The notes below the pieces were generated by a model, which was not told the DNA's origin, searched no databases, and was given only the letters and a program-made list of their open reading frames with translations. From assembly GCF_011386835.1 (NCBI RefSeq), contig NC_088800.1, positions 2,790,001 through 2,854,000 of the forward strand: DNA of 64,000 nucleotides, given 5' to 3'. Origin of the DNA: Chrysemys picta bellii. Its lineage: Eukaryota; Chordata; Testudines; Emydidae. Position numbers and translations under genes: made by a program. Shown piece after piece: positions 34,741 through 45,856 of the stretch (its first letter is position 1; each line of letters starts with the position of its first letter).

Positions 34741-37700
34741 GATTACTCAAATATCCAGATCTCGTCTCTGTTTTCTCTCTGCCGTCTAGTGGGGCCAGGT
34801 GCAATATGGCAAAGCGTGGTTACTGACAGACACAGAGCTCTGACTTCTGATCATTTTTTTTCCTCCCAGGCAAAGCAAAAGCACAAAAATTGCTATGGAT
34901 TGATTCTGGACATCAAGCTTAGCTAGGTCATATCTGCCGAGTTTTTAATGCCTGGTGTCTATAGCTTGCACTTCCATCATTCCATTATATGGATGACAGG
35001 CAGGCCAGCACCACAGCAAAGGAACAAATTACCTAATAAATCAAGCACATAGGATATAAAGTGGACAGTGGTATTAGCCTGCTGCAGAGAAGTGATAGTA
35101 ACAGATAAGTATAGATCCGTGCTAAACTGGAGAGGAGATGGAATCATTAGTCTATTTCTTTATAAACAATTACAGAAAACTGATAGGCATCTGAAATGGA
35201 ACTGATATGTTATTAACTAAACTGTGTGTTTGTGGGGGGCACATGTACATGCATCATTTAAATAAAATTTGTTTCATAAAAAGTACAGTCGGAAGTGGAT
35301 TCCTTTAGCGCAGATATTTGGAGGGAGTTAATAGAGCTGAAATTTTTTTTTTAATTGGGCTCTTTAAATCCTTGTTTCGGGTTCTCATTACTTTAACAGG
35401 AAATTCTATGGCGTTAGGAATAAGCCAGCTACAAACCATCCGGACTTTGCGGCCTTCATTGCAAAGCATTGATTTCACTGTGGGATTATAATTATCAACT
35501 ACAATCCCATAATTACGCACCACTTAACTTCTTGGCTTTAATATCCGTGCAAGCCAACATTAAAATAAGAGAGCAGTATTTCAGTTCACGACTACAAGGG
35601 AAATATATTAGAAAAAGCCATTTAGAAAAGGGGGTTGTTATTTCTGCAGTGGAGTTAAACCTTCCATCTTCCAAACAAATTGCTATTGTTTTCCATGAGA
35701 ACCAAACATCAGACAAAGCAGTGCCCTTAGCCTTCGGTACAGTCAGAGCAATAAAGACAGAAGAACAAAAGAAGGGAATCGGAAGGAAATGCTTCATAAC
35801 CTTCTAAAGAATCGGTCTCAGAATAAGAGCTTCTGATTTTATCACTTTTGTTCTTTCAAGTAACCTACCCTTCACCTTTGTGTTTCCCTTTCTGGGACAG
35901 CAAGATAGCACGGTTAGTGTGTATAATTCTTGACTCCAGGGGTCTCCGTCAGTGAGCTCATGGGGAAGCACTGGATTTCATTTTCTGAGTTATTTGCTTT
36001 GCATATCAGCTGATAGGGCACCCATAACAGAATCGCTTTCATCCAGGCTTTAGCAGCTCCAGAAGCCTTGCTCGGCAATGGAACCCTGCCCTGCTCTCTG
36101 CTGTCCCACTCGGGACGTTGTTTGTTTTACACGGGTTACGTTCTAGGACTGACAGACTGCTCCTCTGGAGGCCACGTCTGCACCGGGCCTCTTGGAGATG
36201 CGGTCTGAGGAGTTGGCGTGCCAGGGGGCGGGGCGGTTATACCATCTCTGCCTCTCTGGGCTGCTTCTGGAGCCAGCACAGCCCCTGGCATAAGAACAGC
36301 CGCACGGGTTGCTCTAATGTACAGCCACTTCCCCAGAGCCCAGAAGAGTCAGAGCTCTCTGGCCTTTCTCCGGCACACGTCCATCCCCAGGGCTGCGTGG
36401 AGGGAGGAGGGGCAGCACAGGACCACCTGCATCACTCCGGTGCCATTTGCTCTCTCTGGGAGCTATTTCCACTCCCGGAGGCCCCTTTGTGCTCTCAGTG
36501 AAGCATAAAGGGCACTTGGTGGAACACAGAATCCGCTCCCGCGTGCCGGCAGCACGGTCTCAACACCTGGCTATTCCGCTTCCGTACTGTCAAATCGATG
36601 AGATGCAATGCAATGAAAAATCATATCATTAAAGTCAGGGGACATTCGCCGCCGCCTGGTGCCCCTCCCACCTGGGCGTGTGCCCCCCAGCAGGGATAGA
36701 GATAAATGAGGTCACAATGCTGCCATGTGGCTCATGCAATGTGCTGGTCTTGTTTACCTCTGTCCTTGCTGTGCCAGTGCTCCGAGGTTATTTGGTTTTC
36801 AGGCTGAAACGGGCTCCGAGCTTGCCTGGAATCTCAAACATCCCGTCTAACCTTTGTGTCACTTACCTAGTCGCAAACGGGCCCACCGTTCGCTATTCCT
36901 GCTGAACTAAACTGTCTGCAATTGCTAAATGATGCAGAAGTGTCTGCCAATTCGGAAATGTTGCATGGGGGCCTCAGTGTGATTTTATCTGCCCCTCGCA
37001 TTGTACCGAGGCTGCTCTCTGGACGTTGTATTGATTTAACCAGGCTCCTGGGAATCGGTTGATTTTTCTAATTTTATCCTCCAGATGAAATGAATCCGAT
37101 AGAAGTATAATGACTCTATCGCTTGCCCCGGCTAGCATTGCAAGGGGAGAGACGGGGCCTTTGTTTTTTCTGATGTCAACCTAAAGCATTTTGAGGGCAA
37201 AGCCAGCCCTCCTTGTGCGTGTCCGGCTCCTCTCACAGGGCTGGGGCGTCTGATTCAGACTAGCTGAGGGGCTGGCCCCCATTGCGGTGCTGCTGAGTGT
37301 ATTGTGGGGGAAAGGGCGGGTTCGGGAGGGCCGTCGCCTTACGAAGGGGCAGCCGATTGCCTGGCGGTGCCCAGAGCTGTGTGCAGCTCACTGTTTACTC
37401 TCTGCAGAGGGTTTGGTGGAGCGGCAGTGGCCGGGGGCCGGGGAGGGCAGAGGGTCAGTCACTACGTGGATGTTACGGAGCCTGTTGCCGTGGAAGTCGC
37501 CGGGATGAGCCCCTTGGGATGGGTGCAGCTGGGCAGAGGGTTTGGCTCCGGAAGTCTTGTCAATGAACCACGTAGCCAAAGGGCAGCTCTGCTAGTCCCC
37601 ATGAGCTCGGGGGGACGACGTGTGGAGTAAGGTCCTACTCATGGGAGTAAAGGGGGCAGAACTGGGCCCTGTGCATTTATTTGGCCAAAGGGTTCCTATT

Positions 37701-38711
37701 GCCGGACAAAGGGCTGCCCCACGGACCCTGGCCCTTTTAACAGGCTAGCAGCAGAGATGCTAAGTGACATCACGATCAGGGATCGTTTGCTGGGCTACAG
37801 CAAATACCGACTGAAGGCATGTCGCTGGTTTGGTGTCAATTTTCTGGACACTGGTCAGAAAGCTGTTGAGTTCCTGGCCCGCTCGACCCACAGGTGAATG
37901 CCCCTAATAAGCTTTGTTAGTCCGGTCTGGAGTCCGTATCGTGGCCCATTCCATAATTATGCTCTGTGGTGCTGGCCTAGCACATTGGGTTAGTCAAATC
38001 TCCCAGCAAGGCACTTATCCCGCACTCTTGACGAGGGTAAAACTCTCATCGACTTGAATGGAAACTTTGGCCTGAACACGGAATGCAAGGTTGGGCCTCC
38101 AAATAGTTATTTCTCATCTACTAGAGAGAAAAAGAAGAAAGATGCTCACGTTGCTCTGATGAGCCAAAGATGAAATTGGCATTAACATTAATGTTAGCAT
38201 GAAAAAGAAGCTTATCAAAAGATTAAGGTTGTGCCTTTTTTTTACGCGTGTTCGGTTCTGCGGGAGGATATTGATGGCAAAATGGAAGAACCTGATTTGT
38301 GCAGCAGGTAGATTTTAATCATCTTAGAACTAGACATCTTTCATTGCAGCAAATCAAACGGTGTTACTTCCCCCCCCCCCCATCACACACACCCGCACAC
38401 CTCAAGTCTTTAAATACACGTCTTGTGGGAGAACTTGAACGGTTATTACATTGGAGTAGAAGGGGAATTTGAAAAGCGACACACTAATGCTCCCCAATTA
38501 ATGTCTGTGGTCCCACCTAACTGGTCGTGGGAATGCTGGGGGAGGGGTGTGTCTTGATTGTCAAAAAATAGTCACTGGAGCACTGATTGCCTGGGAGAGA
38601 ATAACTGTGTTTAGCCCTGTAGCTTCTGATGTGTCAAATTCTAAGGGCTGGGTTGAGCCCACCTCAACCTGCAGACGAATGGAGAGGTTAGAGAGGAAGG
38701 CTACCCCCATT
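34741..38711. other. No recognisable gene or repeat over about 4 kb
   Basis: AT-leaning at 34850-35900, then mixed. 35469-35807 has a 112-codon frame (lysine- and isoleucine-rich) overlapped by a 94-codon frame on the other strand and lacking any motif. 36118-36508 has overlapping GC-rich frames without motifs. A 12-C run lies at 38370-38381. Confidence 0.4.
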
Positions 38712-38895
38712 GACACTAGTCTGGGGCTGGGTTCAATTCCCTGCTCTGCCACATAATTCCTGTGTGGCCATGGGCAAGTCACTTAGGTGCAAATTTTTAA
38801 AGGCATTTAGGCACCTAGTGGGATTTTCAAAGCACCTGAGCATTGTAATCAAAAGGAGTTAAGTGCCTAGGTGCCATATGAGTCCTTATAATAGA
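38712..38895 (+). mobile_element. MIR/CORE-SINE-like fragment followed by a palindromic AGGCACCTA repeat
   Basis: GGGTTCAATTCCCTGCTCTGCCACATAATTCCTGTGTGGCCATGGGCAAGTCACTTAGG is the MIR core. From 38790 the TTTAGGCACCTAGTGGGATTTTC and GAGTTAAGTGCCTAGGTGCC segments form a facing pair of the type seen at 17290 and 51535. Confidence 0.65.
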
Positions 38896-40017
38896 GTTGC
38901 ATAGATGCCTTGCTCCTAGAGCAGCCCTTGTGTTCCAGAGAGGATGTCACTAGCTGACCAGCCCAGTTTGGTGCCAGGGTGTGGTAAATCTGTAGTGGGA
39001 ATCCTTACCCACTCCCTGCCCCTCTGCAGGCCCCTGGAGCCTGTCACCTTCCCATGCATCCAGGGTTTGTCTCCTGACCCAGCCTGCATGCATCCCCAAC
39101 ACCAATGGATGACCTTGCCCTGGGGAATACCCAGCTTAGTCCCAAAGGTTTGTCTGCCTCTAATAAACTAACTGAGCCATAAGGATGGTAGTAGAGGGTG
39201 TTTCTAATTTAGCACTGATACCTGCTCATTCCTTTCAGAGCCCAGCCAGGTCCCACGTTTCTACAAAACAACGAAAGCCAGATGCAGCTAAGGCTGAACT
39301 CAGCGGCTGGCGATGGGACACAGCATCTCTCCGCCGCAGGTCAGATTTTACCCACCCATCTGACAAAAGCTCAGTGCCCAGAACCAGTTCTTGGGTGCCC
39401 GTAGTGAACAAAAGCACCATTCCCGTTACCACTAATGGGCGCCTGCTTGCTAGCCCTTTTAGCAGCAAGGCCATGGACTGAAGAAGACAGGCACTGCGCT
39501 ATGGGACCATCTTGCCCTCCGTATGGAAGTCAATGGGAGTATTTCCATTGATCTCAATGAGAGCCTGGAATCGCCAGCAGAGAAGATTGGTGCCCAATAG
39601 GGACCTTGTAGTGCCACCATTTTCTGTTTATTGTATTATAGGGGTCGCTCCATGAGGGGGGCTGGGAGGCTGCAGTATTCTCTGAAAAGTTCTCGGCGAT
39701 CACTAGATGAAAACCTTCCGTACCCGTGCAAAGTGCTGTTCATTATTAGCTCCAGCAGCACCATGGTGCAAGGCTTTGCCTCTTCATTTCATGGTGTTGC
39801 GTGTCAGAGCAGAGGTTGTGTTGTGGAAGGCGTTGTCCGGGGTCAGGAAATAGGCACAAAGAGGGTAGAGAAGGATCCTATATTTCATCTCCGCTTTTCG
39901 TTGTTTCTGGGCCTGAGGTTTTAAACTTAGACCCAGCCAGCAGGACAGATGGGCTATGGCCGGTGTCCCTCAGAACACTGTCTGGATGGTGCTCCCAGAA
40001 GAGGAAACACTTTATGT
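38896..40017. other. No recognisable gene
   Basis: Non-coding sequence. 39525-39560 carries CAATGGGAGTATTTCCATTGATCTCAATGAGAG, a dispersed CAATGGGAGT repeat word. Confidence 0.4.
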
Positions 40018-40200
40018 GGGGAAGGGATAGCTCAGTGGTTTGAGCACTGGCCTGCTAAACCCAGGGTTATGAGTTCAATCCTTGAGGGGGACACTTAGGA
40101 ATCTGGGGCAAAAATCAGTACTTGGTCCTGCTAGTGAAAGCAGGGGGCTGGACTCAATGACCTTTCAAGGTCCCTTCCAGTTCTATGAAATAGGTGTATA
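40018..40200 (+). mobile_element. tRNA-derived tortoise-type SINE, near-complete
   Basis: Pol III promoter boxes are clear: A box TAGCTCAGTGG (40028-40038) and B box GGTTATGAGTTCAATCC (40065-40081), spaced as in a tRNA gene. The body AGTACTTGGTCCTGCTAGTG follows, and the 3' end AAGGTCCCTTCCAGTTCTATGA resembles the CR1 3' end, implying mobilisation by a CR1-type LINE. The B box has TATGAG where tRNA genes have TTCGA, so Pol III use is likely weak. The family is characteristic of hidden-necked turtles and is the best taxonomic marker here. Confidence 0.9.
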
Positions 40201-42705
40201 TCAGCCATGAGACAGGTCTCTCAGGCTCCAGCCAGGCTTTGGACCCATCCTGAGCCCCTGTAAATCCACCAGAACCATACTGGGATGGAAACGTAGCAGC
40301 AAGTAGTGTCCTCTTCGTGAGATTTCCTCATCAATGGGTTGGGCTGAGCTGGTGCATGAGGACAGCCATGCTGGCAGGAGGGAAGGGGCCAGGCTATCAG
40401 AGCTCTGGTTGCTAGGATGAACCGGCGAGCACATTTTCATGCGAGAATTCTGCACAACTTGTTAGCGCATTAGGTAGAGCTACCCTGAGGCTACCGCAGC
40501 TATTTTTTTACTCCTGTTTTAAATGAATGTGCATATTTTACTACTTAGAACTGGAATCACCTATTTTCCCCGGAACCCTGAGGGGTTGTAACTTGACAGT
40601 TGTCCATGTGTTAGCTTATTTCAATGTAACAGGACTAACTTTAAACATACACACACAGGAGTGTGGGGCAGTGGTACTCCAGGACGGAGGGAGTGAACTG
40701 GGAGCTTTCCCGCTTGGGCATCTCAGTCCAGCAAAGGGCTCCTTAGGGAGGGCTGAGTCGGGAATGGGGAAAGGCCTCTTTCTGCTTTTCCCTGCAGGTG
40801 TAGCCAGTCTGACTTGCTGCAGGGTGAAGTTGACTCCTGAGCAGAGGGCCAGCAATGGGCGCAAACCCCACTGTACGTCTCACATAAGCCCTATTTTGAA
40901 TTGCAATCCATGTATACTGCACACAGGGCAGATCAGTTTTCTGAACGGGATGGTCTCTCTGGCAGAGGCTGTCTCCGATACACGTCTCCTTCCTATTGGT
41001 CAGAACTCCACTAAAGAGCATATTGATCATTCCTTCCCATTCAGATCCAGCTATGATCTGAAAATTGCTACACTCCCAAGAGCAGGCTGAGAATGAGAAT
41101 TTGTGGGGTTCAATAAATATGATTAGAAAACTGAGCGCTAATTATTGTCTCCATTCCAGGGCCTGCAATTTGGGCCTGACGATGAAAGTTCTTGTGTTGC
41201 TAATTGTCAGGGCGATGTTATTATGAGCGCAGGTTTCCCTATCTAAAGTAAAAGACCAGGTGTCTATTTAAGAAAGCACATGTTTTTCTGATGCCATATT
41301 AGGACCGTTTGTCTGGTGTGCTGGGTTGGGCCGACTTGCAAGGGAAGAGGTAAAAGGGCACAAATAAATAAATAAATAAAATAAAACCAACACCTTCTGT
41401 GGCAATTAACCCCCGGCCCCCTCCACAAGACCCTTTCACTTCCAGACAGATCACGGAGACAAATGTCATGCTCCACGGCGCCTCAAAGGCAGGTCCTGCG
41501 CTGGAGGGGGTTTGGAGGCAGGTGGTCTCAGTGGCGGAGCTGGGAGTCATTAGCGGGTTCGTGTCTAGTGGTTCCCAGCTGAACCTGTGGCTCTGGGGAC
41601 TAGACCCTGTCCCCGCACACCCCATGGTAAGAGCAAAGCTCTGCTCCGATGAGCTTATGAACTAACTGGACAAAGGAGGGGAAGAGAAATTGAGGTGGGC
41701 AGTGACTGGCCCTCGCCCAGGTCAACATTAGTACCCTCCATCTGCCAGTACACCGCACTGCCTCTCCGAGCACCTCTGACTTAAATGCCTCCCGGAGTTT
41801 CCAGACCAACCGTTGTTGCCTCATCTTTGAAGAGGGCACAGGGTGTGTGCGTCTCTGATGTCCACTGCAGAGGAGTGGCCCTGTCTCCACCCAGCCACCC
41901 TCAGTGCGGCTAATGCCATGGGAGCCAGTAGCTAGCCACAGTCCTTATTCTCAAGAGACCACAATGACGTTGCTTGTGCCTCAGCCCTGCATAGGGACGC
42001 AAGGAGTGGGAGAAGCTTCCCGCATGCTCCCCTTTCCTTGCACAGCCGCGAGAAGCTGAACACAGTCTGTCAATCAAGGGCACCAAAAACCCTCTTGTTT
42101 TTCTTGGTAAATAACTTCCTTGTGACTCCGGCTTGGAATGTGTCTGGGAGAAACTGCAGGGCTATATAGGGGAAAAACCAAGCAATGATTTATTTCCTGC
42201 TTGGTGTAAAAGATACTGCGCTGGGTCTAGTGAGCTTTGAGTGTTTGGGTAAATCTGTCTCCTCAAAACATCTCAAAGAGTTGACTGATGGCCCATGTCA
42301 TTTAGAAAAAGGCTAAAAATTTAAATCTTACAACCTGCTGAGAGAGAGAAAATACAATCCCGTTTGTGCCATCCTCTGCACTACACTGCAGGAAGCAGAT
42401 GCCAGAACTATACGTTGGAAGGTGAACAAAATACAGTTGATTTTTGCTCATTCTTCCAGAATCCTGCAAATGAAGTGCTCCTCACCCAATACTAACGGTG
42501 AGGTTTTTCCACAGGACTCCTGCCTCATTCGGTGCATAGGATGGACGGTGCTCAGTTAATGAGCAGCTTTTCAATATTTTTTTCCTCCTCATTATTCAAT
42601 GTGTGGCCCCAGCCCTTAATTACTGCATGCTGTTCCAACCCTGCTCTGAAGAGAGAATTGCTCATTTCCTCCTGGGCTTTTCGGTGGCGCTCGTCAATAG
42701 AGCAT
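40201..42705. other. No recognisable gene
   Basis: Non-coding. A 187-codon plus-strand frame (40527-41090) has opposing open frames and no recognisable motif. An AAAT microsatellite lies at 41363-41383. Confidence 0.4.
41363..41383. repeat. (AAAT)n microsatellite
   Basis: CAAATAAATAAATAAATAAA, about five units. Confidence 0.8.
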
Positions 42706-43100
42706 CCGAGTGCTTCACAAACATTAATAAATGTGAGCTGTATTAACACCCCCGTTTTACAGATGGGGAACTGAGGCACAGAGAGATTAAGGTCAAGTGC
42801 CCACTAATTTGGGGTGCCCAGCTGGAGACACCTAGGACAAGAGATTTTCAGAGTACTTACAATTATACAGCACTCATCTGCCATTGATGTCATTTGCCGC
42901 TGTGAGTACTCAGCACTTATGTAGATCAGACCCAGAGCCTGAGGTTGGGTACCTAGAAAATGAGGAACGCACAGTGAGTGACCGCCTGTGAAAAGTCTGG
43001 TTTAAGTGGCTTGCCCAGCAGCAGACAAGGCCACTGTGGCATAGGCAGAGATAGAAACTAGTTCCCTGACAACATTCAACTGTCTTAACCAGGAACCCAT
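42706..43100 (-). mobile_element. MIR/CORE-SINE-like copy, minus strand, with insertion or decay in the middle
   Basis: GAGTGCTTCACAAACATTAATAAATG, CCCCCGTTTTACAGATGGGGAACTGAGGCACAGAG (42750-42784), then TTTAAGTGGCTTGCCCAGCAGC and GGCAGAGATAGAAACTAG (43000-43062) keep the minus-strand MIR order. About 200 bp of other sequence, including a GGTGCCCAGCTGG repeat word, separates the two halves. Confidence 0.6.
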
Positions 43101-43314
43101 CCTTTCTCTTCCTGCAATCCCCTGCCTCATTCACTCTGCATCTTCCAACTTCTGTCTGCCTCTTTCGTTACAAACGGCCTCCTTCACTACACAGCGCCGA
43201 TTCCTCCCTGGGGCAGGGTGCTGGCTGAGACAGGGGGCCTGAGAAAAAGCACGGTGTGATCATGCAATCAACGAGTGTATCACAATGGATGCACACAAGG
43301 GGGCTGAATTAAGG

Positions 43315-44553
43315 TTTTGTGAGTAACTTAAATTCTGGCGTCGCCTAACTTTGGAGGGCTTGACGGTGCAATCTTAATAATGTAGCTTTTTGTGTGTCGT
43401 TTCCGAGGCTTTTTTATAATGCAAATGGAAAAACAAATTCCATTTTGTGGCCTCATATAGGCACTTACAAGAGTCACCGGCAGGGTTGGAACCTTTAGAT
43501 CCACCATACAGACTTCGGCCACTTCAGCTAAGGGGTAATTGGTAGCAGTAGTAGGTTATTATCCTCTATGTTGACTAGCACTAGAGGGGGATGGGACTAT
43601 TTTTTTTTGTCCAGTGGGTTTCATAGATATTTGCTGGCAGCAGAGGAACAGTGACGCTCGGGAATCTGGGTTCTGTTGCAGGGTTTGGCAGGGAATGTAC
43701 GCTGGGGGTATCAACTCTTCTGCTCATTTCCTCCCACACTTGACTCCTCCTGCCCCATCTCTTCAAACCTGTCTCTTCCTCACCCCTGGCTCCTCGTCCT
43801 AATCCCATTCTCCTCACCTCACTCCTCCAGCTTCTCATCCCCATCCCGGCCTCCTTGCCCAGCCTCCAGTTCCACACACTCTCCCCCTTTCCAAAGCCCC
43901 ATCTCAATCTACTCCCCCTGACCCCCACAGGCCTATCTCTTGTCCCCTCTGCATTCAAATCAGACAGGTTCTTCCTCCATGCTGCCTGGGCCCAGTAGCT
44001 GGGCCATTCAGGAGGTCCTTGCTCTCAGTTCCAGTGCCCGAGTCTGGACACGGCATGGCTCCCAGCAGCCACGAGCGGCTATGGGCTGGCGCATGCTCAG
44101 TACAGACAGAATCTTCAGAGTTTTTCCTTGCAACACTGTAGGAAGTCTCTACTGAGCATGTGCAAACTGCTTTTTTCAGCCGCTCATAACTTTGCCAAGC
44201 CCGAGTGGATTTTCCCGGGATAGCAAAAGGCACATCCCAGTCTTGTAGGCCACCCCCCTGCCAAATTGCAAGACCCTGCTTCAAAGCACAGAGAATGGTA
44301 GAGCTTTCCAAAGAAAAAATTACCCGAATTTTTAACATAGGCAATACAATGCATTTTCCCTAGTCTTATTATTGGAAACGGCTGAATACTTTTATGTTGA
44401 AATTTTCCAAAAACAATTCAGCCTAAGGCAGACGCATGGCATGGAAAATTTCAGCCCAAATAGTTAAAGTTTAGCAAAGTTATAAGTAACTGAAAATGGG
44501 GTCTTACAGTGGGAAGTGTCAGGTGACCTTAATAACAGTTAATAATAATAATA
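43315..44553 (+). mobile_element. Candidate long interspersed repeat, possibly a LINE 3' region
   Basis: A coherent 1.2-kb block: an AT-rich start, a CT-rich tract (43725-43960, CTCCTCACC-type words), GCTCATAACTTTGCC-type sequence, and an end at (AAT)n (about 44540-44553). A short trinucleotide tail is typical of some LINE 3' ends. It resembles a dispersed turtle repeat I remember, but no reverse transcriptase motif is present, so the class is open. Confidence 0.35.
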
Positions 44554-44684
44554 AACGACCAGCCCTGCCTGTTATACTGTAGGCTTGCACAGAACTGAAT
44601 TGCTTTTAAAAAAATCTTTCATTTTAATTTGTCTGCTTTTGCTAGCCCATACGTTTGCCTTGAGCTGGCAAGGTTCGCGCCCTT

Positions 44685-44701
44685 CCCCCCCCCCCCCCCC
44701 C
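44685..44701. repeat. Poly(C) run of 17
   Basis: Seventeen consecutive C. Long C runs are prone to length error in sequencing and can form i-motif/G-quadruplex structures. Confidence 0.8.
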
Positions 44702-45686
44702 AAATAGACATTTCAGAAAAACTTTTTGTTGCCAGTTATCCATCCACACAACAACATTAGCATAATTATCACTGTGAAGCTCTAATCTCTGCCATAACAT
44801 ATTCAGGTTTAAAATGTGGCTTGGGTTTCATACATTTGTATAATTTGGGTCTGTCCTGAGCTAACAAATCTACAGGCAATCACACTGGAAAGTTATGAAC
44901 TTTATATAGTTTTAAGCCATAATTGCTTGAGATTTGTATAATGACAAGTGAGAAGGGAACTATGAATAATGTCTGCCACATATCCCTGAGGTAGAAACAT
45001 ATCACAGCCTAACTGATGGCTGTCAGGATAACTGTGCATTAATCTTTCATCTTCCTTATTTTGTTTGCAAATGTCTCTGAAGGACTGTGCTGTAATTGAG
45101 CTGGTGACAGTGGCAGAATTGTCAGAGGAATTTCTCTGACAACTTCTCTGAGTTGTTCCTCTGACAACTTTCTCTGAGACTTGGGCCCTCCTGTTTCGAG
45201 CACAGCACAAATTGTTTCTGATGTTCTCTGGGGACCCATCTAAGGTAGGGGCCTATTTTGTTTTGCATTTATAGGCTGCTTCTGCATGTTGTTATCCGTG
45301 TTCACGGTCTCTGCTGCCACTGATAGCACCAAGAGATGTCTCCTGGCCTTCAAGAGCCAGTGATGGTCTTTGCTGTGGGGTATAATTGCCTTTCCACAGC
45401 AAGGCTTGGCTATTTAGCCACTTCCTTGCATTAAAATTCCACTAAGAGATTGCTGGTTTGGGCCCCCTCCACTCGCCTTCTCTCCACCCTTAGTCATCCC
45501 CAGTCAGCGAGCTCAGTCTTCCCATGTCCAAGCTCCTTATCTTGGAGCTTTATAGGCTTCCTTCAGAGCCTCACAAAGACAGTGACGCTGCCCGTGCTTG
45601 TCCCAGCTGAACCTCGTGCTCTCTTAACAGGATAGAGTCTTTTTTTCCCAGGTCTCGCTGGGTTCGATGTGGGGTTTGCACCGCAG
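44702..45686. other. No gene; local TCTCTGACAACT repeats at 45119-45176
   Basis: TTTCTCTGACAACTTCTCTGAGTTGTTCCTCTGACAACTTTCTCTGAG-type sequence consists of imperfect tandem and inverted copies of CTCTGACAACT. Otherwise ordinary non-coding DNA. Confidence 0.5.
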
Positions 45687-45856
45687 TATAGAATCATAGA
45701 ATCATAGAATATCAGAGTTGGAAGGGACCTCAAGAGGTCATCTAGTCCAACCCCCTGCTCAAAGCAGGACCGATTCCCAGCTAAATCATCCCAGCCAGGG
45801 CTTTGTCAAGCCGGGCCTGAAAAACCTCCAAGGAAGGAGACTCCACCACCTCCCTA
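45687..45856 (-). mobile_element. CR1 LINE 3' end with octamer repeats
   Basis: On the plus strand it starts with tandem ATAGAATC units (45688-45710), the complement of the ATTCTATG-type terminal repeat of CR1. Then come TTGGAAGGGACCTCAAGAGG, CATCTAGTCCAACCCCCTGC and GGAGACTCCACCACCTCCCTA. It is severely 5'-truncated (about 170 bp), typical of CR1. AGTAT occurs at both edges and could be a short target duplication. Confidence 0.92.

Noticed and set aside
40028..40081. tRNA gene suggested by A and B boxes
   Set aside because: The boxes belong to a SINE head; no acceptor-stem pairing or intact TTCGA loop follows, and a SINE body does.
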